This document shows positions 51,301-61,562 of a DNA stretch of 64,000 nucleotides, one piece after another. A program made the position numbers and the translations under genes. Position 1 is the stretch's first letter. Every line of letters begins with the position of its first letter. Below the pieces are notes generated by a model that ran no database searches, was not told where the DNA came from, and saw nothing but the letters and a program-made list of their open reading frames with translations. This DNA is from Symsagittifera roscoffensis (lineage: Eukaryota > Xenacoelomorpha > Acoela > Convolutidae), in assembly GCF_963678635.1 (NCBI RefSeq), contig NC_087062.1, positions 91,117,845 through 91,181,844 of the forward strand, written 5' to 3'.

Positions 51301-54300
51301 TTTGCTGGTATTTGTTTCACTTGCGAGAGCAAGGGACTTGTTTGATTTTTCTGTTTGGATTTTTATGCTAGTCGATACATTTTTCAATTTTGAAACTTTT
51401 ATGCTAGTCGAGCTTAATGCTAGTCGATACACCGCCCTCTTATTGTCTTGTCTTATTCTCAAGGGAGCTGGTTCTTTTCAAGGGACCACTATCAAGCCAT
51501 AAAGAAGCATTCTACGGCTCTCGATCTGTTTTTAAACCCTTTTGTTGGTGCTTTTTTGGACCTCTTTATCTATTCCCCCTTTTTGCCTTAAGTTACTTAC
51601 TGCCTTCTTCTCCTTCTTAATTTTTTAGAGAGTGTAATTTTTCCTTAAATTACCTTCTCCCCCTTTTTGCCCTAAGTAAATTACCTTAACATTTATTTTG
51701 CAAATTAAGAGGGCTATTTTCCACGTAATGCAACAACTCGCATTAAAAAAGACAGCTCGCAATATACTCACCGCCGCAGTCGCGCCAACGTGTTGCAAGC
51801 TTTCCAACAGAGGGTAGGACTTTATATGAAGTTTAGAGCCGGTTATCGCCGAAAAGCGGCGACGCGTGGCTTAGTGCGCCCACCGGCGACCTTAAACCGA
51901 GAATATAAAGCTTCCAATTAGCTTCAAAAACTTGCAAGTTGTCGCTGTCCTTAAATTTTGCGAGTTGTCCCCCTAACAAAAATTACCTTAACATTATCAT
52001 AATGCAATGAAACTTGGCATGCTGAACAAAGTAACAATTGTGAACAGATTTGTTCTTCATGCTTTACATCGTAACTTTACGCTTTTAACCACTATTACAC
52101 ATAAAACAACAATAAAAATTGAAAATTTGAAAGGTGGGGGGGGGGGAACTGGAAAAGTGGAAAAGAGCCAAATCGTTACTAGGTATCATAAATAGGAACT
52201 AGTTGAAGAATCCTATTTAGCTCCTAGGTATTCCTTGTAAACAAAAAAAAAACATATTTACCTAGACGTCCGGGAGAATTCCTCAGTTCTAAGTCAGTCT
52301 TGCTGTTTGTTTTAGATCTTAGCTTGCAAATGTTCAGTCTCCGGTGCCAGCAGTTCCTCAATCCAGACTCTGGACGCAGTTACATCTACTTCTGAGGAGG
52401 TGGTAAAAGCGGGCAACAAGGCGCAGATCAGGTACTCTGCCCACTTGGTGGAAAATGGCAAACTGGGAAAATTGTTCGACAGCAATGTGAAGGATAGTGC
52501 AAAACCCCTCACTGTAGATCTGTCGGCTAAGAAAACTTCGGTCATCAAGGTAGCATAGTTTAGAATAGCCTGACAGACAACCAATAGTTGCCACGGTTTT
52601 TGGCCTTTTTTTTTTCGACTGCTGGTTTGAGTTCTGGTTGCCAATCCTACGGTACTATTTCACGCAGGGGTTTCAAAAATTAATTGGCAAATGATAAACT
52701 GAATTTTCAATCTTAAAGCAATTGAATTTGTTTTTAAAAAAATAAAAACCAATAATTGAATTAATTGCGCGTCATAGAACTTCAGGAATGTTTTTCACTT
52801 GATCGATGGTGTGTTCATCCCAAAATCGATGATTGAATTTGAGGAAAAGTTGACACTCTAGGTTCATTGACAACAAGTTCTGGAGGTAACCGAAGTAACC
52901 ATATCCGGCACTGCTAAAGAATCTTTCGACGATGTCGGAATTTGTTAGAATAAATGCAGGGTTCAAGTAGGCGCTGTTTTGACTGTTTTTCACCAGTCGT
53001 CGTTTTTTAAGCAATCAGTTGCAAAATCGCTGGTCGCTAATCTCCAAGTCTCTCAAAAGCATTGAGACCTTGGCTGTTTCATCAACGGAAAGTGTATTTT
53101 CTTGACCAGATAGAATTTTTCTTAAGCGGACTCAAAGTTTGGTTTATGTACCAAGTGTGATGTAGTGCTCAGATATTTCTCAAACTCGTTTTCTGTGTTA
53201 TCCTTCATAATCTCATCGAACAATATGCGAGCATCTTGCAGTTCTAAGTTCTCGCTCTGGAGGGCGACCGTAACAGAATGAAGTTTTTCTAGGGAACCTC
53301 CCAAAGCTTTCCACGAAGTAATTTGTGCAGAAGGAATATTGTCAACAATTTTAGAATAACTTGGTAGGCTCTCTAGAAACGGAAATAATTCCAAAAACTA
53401 GAAATCATGGCCATTTTGCTCAACCATCTAGTTTTTCCCCATTTATAGTCTGTAACTTTGTCAGAGTACGTAATTTAATTTGACCATTTAATCTACTGAT
53501 TCATTTTGGTTCAATAATGATTAATTCCAAAACAAATCATCGAAAAGAACGAAAGCTTAGATAGTTTAACATAACTAAATGCTATGTCGCAAAACCTAGC
53601 TTTTTTGAACTATGGACTTTTACCAGCAGTGTAATACATGCTTTTACTCATGACAACCAGCTACCGACAATCAAACAATTTTAGTTTCTAAGACTCTTTT
53701 TTCGATTCTTTTATTCAACTTTTTTCGTGGCATCCATTTTTAGCTAAAAAACGCGACTCTAAAAAACGCGACTCTTTGGTCAAAAACAGTTCCTAAAAAC
53801 TCTTTTTTTAAGGCCTAAAAACACATTTTAGGCCTGTTTTTCTCAAAAAAAAAATCCACGGCGCAGAAAATTTGGTCTAAATACAAAATATATTTTTTTA
53901 TTAAATCCGTCCTTCCCCCTCTCTAGAAAATCCAAATACTTCATGTTGTTGGATTTGTGGTTTAAAAATTCAAAACTTTTGTCTCAGTATTGAGAAAAAT
54001 TGGTCTAATTTTTTCAGTGTCGTTATTGAATTTTTCAAGTGTCGTGTTGATTTTTTGTTACGCCAATTTTGATTTTTTGGTGTTTAAGTTTTGTTTTCTT
54101 TTGAAGTTTAATCAAATTCAGTTCAAAGGAAGGTAAAAGGTAAATTTTATCTAGTATAAACCGTTCACAACGCCTAGAGAAACAAAGTTTAAAAAATAGT
54201 TTTTTTTTTGAATTTTGTAATTTAGTTTATTGGGCATTCTTAACTTACTGTGTTCGGAACTTTTGGTGCTTATGACACAGCAACTGACTATCCCTGTTGA

Positions 54301-57300
54301 AAATTAGCCAATGAGAGAAGCAACGCCAGCATCCGAAGACTAAGTGTAGCCTAATTTTGTTATGTTTTCCACGCAAAATCAGGTTCCACAAGTAATCATC
54401 GGAATGATTCGAATGATATATTTTATTAAAGACCTTTCAGTCGTAATCGAACAAATTTAAAAAAATCGTTCAAAACTGAATTTTCAATCTTAAAGCAATT
54501 GAATTTGTTTTCAAAAAAATAAAAACCAATAATTGAATTAATTGCGCGTCATAGAACTTCAGGAATGTTTTTCACTTGATCGATGGTGTGTTCATCCCAA
54601 AATCGATGATTGAATTTGAGGAAAAGTTGACACTCTAGGTTCATTGACAACAAGTTCTGGCGGTAACCGAAGTAACCATATCCGGCACTGCTAAAGAATC
54701 TTTCGACGATGTCGGAATTTGTTAGAATAAATGCAGGGTTCAAGTAGGCGCTGTTTTGACTGTTTTTCACCAGTCGTCGTTTTTTAAGCAATCAGTTGCA
54801 AAATCGCTGGTCGCTAATCTCCAAGTCTCTCAAAAGCATTGAGACCTTGGCTGTTTCATCAACGGAAAGTGTATTTTCTTGACCAGATAGAATTTTTCTT
54901 TCAGCGGACTCAAAATTTGGTTTATGTACCAAGTGTGATGTAGTGCTCAGATATTTCTCAAACTCGTTTTCTGTGTTATCCTTCATAATCTCATCGAACA
55001 ATATGCGAGCATCTTGCAGTTCTAAGTTCTCGCTCTGGAGGGCGACCGTAACAGAATGAAGTTTTTCTAGGGAACCTCCCAAAGCTTTCCACGAAGTAAT
55101 TTGTGCAGAAGGAATATTGTCAACAATTTTAGAATAACTTGGTAGGCTCTCTAGAAACGGAAATAATTCCAAAAAACTAGAAATCATGGCCATTTTGCTC
55201 AACCATCTAGTTTTTCCCCATTTATAGTCTGTAACTTTGTCAGAGTACGTAATTTAATTTGACCATTTAATCTACTGATTCATTTTGGTTCAATAATGAT
55301 TAATTCCAAAACAAATTATCGAAAAGACCGAAAGCTTAGATAGTTTAACATAACTAAATGCTATGTCGCAAAACCTAGCTTTTTTGAACTATGGACTTTT
55401 ACCAGCAGTGTAATACATGCTTTTACTCATGACAACCAGCTACCGACAATCAAACAATTTTAGTATCTAAGACTCTTTTTTCGATTCTTTTATTCAACTT
55501 TGAATGTGAAGCTTTGCCGACCGATTTATTCCGAAAGTTCCTTGCCAATAATTATAATTGAATGAATTCTCTAAAACCAATTATTGTATTAATTGAACTT
55601 TGAAAAACTAGGTTTTTACCCAATTAATTGCAAATAATTTTCACTCAATTAATTTTTGAACACCCTGATTTCACGACAATCATTATTGGTCCAAGAGGAC
55701 CAAATTACCAATTCAGTTAACCACCAAATTTTGTAACAAACAGTAGCGGTTGGGGGTGGGCGTACGCCCTCTTCCCAAGGATTCGACCCAAAAGGTTCCC
55801 CTTTGTACTTTTTCGTGGCATCCATTTTTAGCTAAAAAACGCGACTCTAAAAAACGCGACTCTTTGGTCAAAAACAGTTCCTGAAAACCCTTTTTTTAAG
55901 GCCTAAAAACACATTTTTGGCCTGTTTTTCTCAAAAAAAAATCCACGGCGCAGAAAATTTTGTCTAAATACAAAATATATTTTTTTATTAAGTCCGTCCT
56001 TCCCCCTCTATAGAAAATCCAAATACTTCATGTTGTTGGATTTGTGGTTTAAAAATTCAAAACTTTTGTCTCAGTATTGAGAAAAATTGGTCTAATTTTT
56101 TCAGTGTCGTTATTGAATTTTTCAAGTGTCGTGTTGATTTTTTGTTACGCCAATTTTGATTTTTTGGTGTTTAAGTTTTGTTTTCTTTTGAAGTTTAATC
56201 AAATTCAGTTCAAAGGAAGGTAAAAGGTAAATATTATCTAGTATAAACCGTTCACAACGCCTAGAGAAACAAAGTTTAAAAAATAGTTTTTTTTTGAATT
56301 TTATAATTTAGTTTATTGGGCATTCTTAACTTACTGTGTTCGGAACTTTTGGTGCTTATGACACAGCAACTGACTATCCTTGTTGAAAATTAGCCAATGA
56401 GAGAAGCAACGCCAGCATCCGAAGACTAAGTGTAGCCTAATTTTGTTATGTTTTCCACGCAAAATCAGGTTCCACAAGTAATCATCGGAATGATTCGAAT
56501 GATATATTTTATTAAAGACCTTTCAGTCGTAATCGAACAAATTTAAAAAAATCGTTCAAAACGGAATCCCAAACAACTAGCTATATTTGCTCGTTCCGGA
56601 ATCCGCGACAAATCTAATGTGACAAAATTACGTTACAGATATTTGTGCGTAGAATCCACGGAAATTCTTTAAGTAGAATCCACTTACATTTTGGAACATA
56701 ATCAACGACTTCTCTCTGAATTCCAATGACCTATAGACACTAAATGTAACGCTGTAATGTAACGCTACGAATAAAACAGTTAAAATTTGAGAAATCGTTT
56801 TCTTAAAGGTTTCCTGTTGTTGTGATTGGAACTTTCTTTTTTACTACTAGCTATCATTGTTCAAAACGCAATCGCTTTTGTTCATAACCGCATCTAAACT
56901 GAGAAAGCGTTTTGAACAAAGACAACCGGTTGTATTACAGAAAGTTCCAACCACAAGATCAAAAAACCTTTAAGAAACGTTTTCTCAAATTATGTTGTTT
57001 TTATTCGTGGCGTAACATTACAACGCCAAGCAATTTTGAATTTTGTTGTGTCAAAAGCTTACTACAGGAATTTTTTAGCGAAGTATGAAAGGCTTTTTTG
57101 GATATTTTTCTCAACAAAATCTCGGTCAGGCACCGTTGAACAAGTTTAAAGTCTATTTCATTTTTTTTCTGTTTTAAGTCAGAGAATAGAAGATTATGAA
57201 TCATACAACTGCGTACTTTTTTGTACTTTACGGTCAGGTTATCTTAAATATTTTTGTCTAGATGTTTCTCGGATTTTTCATTTTGTTTGTTTCAGGGGAT

Positions 57301-60300
57301 CAAAGAAGGCGTGGTGGGTATGCGAAAGATGTCCACTAGAGTGGTGTTCATTCCTCCCAAGTTGGGTTACGCTGAGACCGGGGTAAAAGGCAGAGTACCT
57401 GCTAACGCCTTCCTTATCTACGAAATACAAGTTGTCGATGTAAGTAGAATAAGTCCTCTCCTTAATTATACGTTTTGAGTGATCAACGTTTTTTGGTGCT
57501 AAATTTTATGAGAAAAAACTTGGTTATTCAGCAGTGGCGTGCGAATCTAAGGCGTTTCTTGGGGGGGGGGGGGGGTTTGAAAAAATTTTGAAATTTTTCA
57601 GCGACCTTTTTTTAGGTCGACCAATTTGATTTTCTGAGCTCGAGTAACTTTCTGCGTCAATGGCAAATTTTTAAAAAAACAGGCCACAGAAGGCGTTTTA
57701 AGACATTTTTTGGAAAATTTTGACCAAAAAATTGCGGAGGGGTTGTGCTCGGTCGGCTCGCTACTGTTATTCAGAATTATATAAGTTTAAGAGTAGGTTT
57801 TAAAAATATTATCCTGAACAGAGTTGTGAGCATTATTTTTTAGCTTTTAAAAAGCATCTTCGATTTGAGTTATTGTTGACAGATTCTCGACGATTCTTCC
57901 AATTCCAAGAAGCGTTCATCTGAGTCATCCAAGAAGGGTCGAGCTCCTTTGCCGAAGCTCCCGGTCACCCACGAGGACAACGAAGAAGAGGAACAGGTGT
58001 CCTCGGGCGACGAAGATGAAGACGACGAAGAAGATGAAGATGAAAGCGGGGAGGGAAGTTCAACCACGACTACGAACGAGGATTCCAAGTCCAATGCAGT
58101 TACGAGAGCCAAACTGATCGAGAAAACGGCACGACTAGGGCAAGCTATTCTGCCTACTTCGTCGTCGTCTAGTAAAGTTGGGAAATCGAATAGCGTTAGA
58201 TCCACGAATGGCAGACGATCTAATCCCAATTACTACAATGAGTCAATATCCAATCAAAGAGTAAGTAGATTTAATTTGCATAGCTTCAATATTGAGTGGT
58301 AGATTTGAACAGCAATTGGGTGGTTGGTCATAGAACTTAAATTATTGTTGTAGATTTTATAATATTTCATAGAAGTTTTAATTCTGTTGTGAGAAGAAGG
58401 TCAATTCTGTTCAGTTAGCGTGAACATATTCAATCCATTCCAAGTTGCTTATTTATTTAGGAGCAACTGGCTGCATCTGAGATGGCTCTACCTGGTGCTA
58501 TGATGAGCAATCCAGGTTGGTTAACACATCTATTGTTAAGGGAAGAGGGTTCTTCATGCTTTAAGACATTTGATTTTTGATTGGCTGGTGTTAAAATGTA
58601 TCAACCTTTCAAAAGTCGTTTCAACTTCAACTTCAAAATCTTTCCGGGAAAATGAGATGAAAAATAACCCATTGTATATTTTAATAGTTTTGTTCCGACC
58701 ATTGAAAATGGGGGGGGGACTTTGTATTCGTGCATGTTTTAGTTTTTTATTTTCCACGCAAAATCAGGTACCTCAAAAAATCATCAGAACGGGTTGAATG
58801 ATATATCATCTTGAAACCCGACATCAAAAAACTTCCCAAAATTTGTACCCAGTGTTGAGGAAAACCCGCTTAAAACTTTTGAGTTTACGTCTAATTTCGA
58901 GCGAGTTAAGCGATTAAAAAACGGTCGTGTTATGAAAATTAGTAATTTAACTAAGAAATTTTGTTTTACTGAAATAAAAGTTGGTTTCGGAAGCTTTACT
59001 CAATGCTTTCTTGACAAGAAAAATTTTATAATTATTGTGCAAAAAAAAAAGTTGTACGTTTTTGTTTTGTAATTTTTTCATTTTATAAGGCAAAATCTAT
59101 TGTCGTTTTTGCCTTATTCACTAACTCTATAAGCATTTTTGCTAGTTTTGTACGCTGCTATATAGGTCCTGGTGATTTATTCCGTTATTCTCCAGAAAAT
59201 GTCCTGAAATTTGTTCACACTCACTGATTTTTTCGCGGTTTGATTTTTGATTTCTGTCTAAGTTCAGTTCATTTCCTTCGTTAAAAGAAATGCAACTTCA
59301 CCATCGAACAGCACAAATGAAAAAGGTCAGGAAAAAAGTGATCGACTTATAATTTTGAAAATGGATTTTAATTATCAAGTTTCCTAGCGAAATAAAATGT
59401 ATGTATTGATCCAATTTTCCCGAATTGGGTTAGTTTTATTAAAAACGTGTCGATAATAAAATATTCTAAAATTTCAAAGCGCATTAAGGTTATCTATTTT
59501 TTTCTTACTAATTCGAAAATTGAGATTTTTTTCAAAAACCAATTCGGGTGTTTTTTATCATTGTATGTGCGTTCATTGACTCTTTTCCAACTGTCTGTTG
59601 GCTATGTTTTGTGAATTTGGTTGGAACATTCTTTGCTAGTTGCACAGCAACCAGCTGTCCTTGTTGTTACTTGAAAACAATTATAGTGTTTCAAAACTAA
59701 GTTTGGGTCGATTTAATGAAAGATCTCAAGAGCTCAAAATTCGGTGTCTTACAAAACTCTGAAACGTTTCAACTTTTTGTTGTCAAACGATTTGTTACCC
59801 CTCGACCTTAACGAATATTCTTACAAGCAAAAGAAAGACTTTTTCGTCAAACTTAAAAAAATATACTTGAATGACAATCGATTGCTTGTTGACATGCTTA
59901 TTGGATGATTATATGTGGTATCCAAGGGTGCAACTCTAATAGCTCTGTTTTTGCCTTCACTTTTTACCTAGGTTTCCCTCGGGTTACTGCCACTTGGGCT
60001 GTACTGCCCGTACAGTAACCCTGGTGCAGTTTGTTAGTTCATTAATGTTCTCTAAACTGCATCTAAATTCGAAATTCAAGATCTCTGGAGTACTTGATTG
60101 TTGAAAGTTTGGCAACTCAATTCAAAAGCTAAAAGAAACACTTTCTGTCGTTTTTCAGCTATGAGTAATGCCACCAGCAATCAGTTAGCTCTTTACAACC
60201 CAAGCATGAATGCACAAACATCACAAGCTCCGATGTTTTCGCCATACAATGCTCCTAATCCATATCAACCGCAACATGCTATGATGCAGCAGCCGCCGAT

Positions 60301-61529
60301 CTACACACAGAACCCGCACGCTCCTATGATGCAACATAACCACCCCTTTGGTGCTACTATCACAACAAGCATGGCCGCTCAGCCTGCTTCGTCCTCAATA
60401 GACCAGACGACAGCTAATAACATGCAAATGGTTATGCTCGAATCAAAACAGGTCAGGTTAAGTGAACATCTCGCAAATTTATTCGTGTAGTTTTAGACGG
60501 CATGCGTCAATTATTAGCAAATGAGATATATCTTTTCAGTCGGTACAAGTGTGATAGAGGGGTCCCGAATCGCATTATTTTAAGCTAAAACAGCAATCAT
60601 TGTGCGCCGGTCGTGGCTCTTTTCCAGCCCCCCCCCCCCTTGATTTTTTCTGAAATTCATTATATGACAGTCAATTTAAAATTACTTTTCTTGGTATGAA
60701 TTGCATCAAAACGTGTCAGCGTGAATAGATTAACAAGTTTTTACAACATCTCTTACATCAAAAAAGCCGTGTGAATAAATTTTGAACAGCTTTGTTTTGT
60801 AATTTTACGAGGGGGGTGAAAAACTGGAAAAGAGCCCCGACCGTTCGTTTCAAAACTTTCTGCCTCATTTGTGGATACTTTTGCGATACTTTTATTGTCA
60901 TCATCGAAGCCACTAAATTGAACAACTTTGAGGCACTCTTTTTACATTAAGGACCCGATTAGTTTCTTGGGACCCCTCTATCACACTTGTACTCCTCCGG
61001 CAGTGAATCAAGTAAACAATGGACCCAAAAAATCAAAAATCAGCCAAGCTTGACAATTGCTGCCTGATATGGAATAAGGGGATGTAGCTCAAATGGTAGA
61101 GCGCGCGCTTAGCATGCGCGAAGTACGGGGATGGATGCCCCGCATCTCCAAATGCCTGGACTTTATCTCCAAACATTACATTTTATTTTAATTTTGAAGT
61201 TTTTGTCATCAAAGTGTCTGGATTCGGAAATTCATTAGCAGAAATTTGCTCTTTTCCTCCCCCACCCCCTACCTCACATAAGCATCAGTTTTATGGTGTA
61301 CGAGAGGTTTTACAAGGTTGCAGTGTTTTTCGTGGCCTAATTAGTCTGCATACCAATTTTTGTAATGATCAGACATTGTGAACATAATATTTACAAGACA
61401 AAACTCGCAGGCGGGGGGATGGGGAAGGAAAAGAGCCCAGAAAATTTTATGAGACCTAATTTAAAATAAATTGGTGTAAAAATTTTGTAGGAAAATTTAA
61501 CCGTTTGGAGATGCGGGGCATCGATCCCC

Positions 61530-61562
<33 letters not shown>

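Larger units (their letters stand above)
49805..51427. mobile_element. hAT-like element with ~70-bp inverted ends (duplicate 2)
   Basis: Tandem counterpart of 44,862-46,484 with the same ends, nested MITEs and transposase fragment. Confidence 0.7.
41588..51470. repeat. Near-identical 4.94-kb tandem duplication
   Basis: Copy 1 is 41,588-46,527, copy 2 is 46,528-51,470. The break points share GTTC (GCGTTCATTGG at the left edge, GGTTCATTGG at the junction, GGTTCTTTT at the right edge). I saw only about half a dozen substitutions (for example at the tRNA, GAGCCACAT against GAGCTACAT) plus a few homopolymer length changes, i.e. well above 99% identity. The unit consists almost entirely of nested hAT elements and carries one tRNA-Ala gene. 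Confidence 0.95.
47719..51490. mobile_element. Family D hAT element with nested insertions (duplicate 2)
   Basis: Same as the first duplicate but its right end continues to TTTTCAAGGGACCACT (about 51,475-51,490). There the family-D terminus stops short of the expected TATCATAGTAGTACC, so the right end is truncated. Confidence 0.7.
52700..56562. repeat. Two-copy tandem duplication, ~1.78-2.09-kb unit
   Basis: Copy 1 is 52,700-54,476, copy 2 is 54,477-56,562. Both run from GAATTTTCAATCTTAAAGC to AAAATCGTTCAAAAC. Copy 2 has about 310 bases (55,498-55,812) that copy 1 lacks; the gap in copy 1 sits at a shared ACTTT, so copy 1 probably lost them. The rest differs by only a few per cent or less. 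Each copy carries a hAT transposase pseudogene on the minus strand and a family R segment. Confidence 0.92.

Noticed and set aside
57870-58229. Serine-rich minus-strand frame over FKBP15-like exon 8
   Set aside because: It is the antisense of the acidic GAA/GAC-rich coding run, a common artefact.
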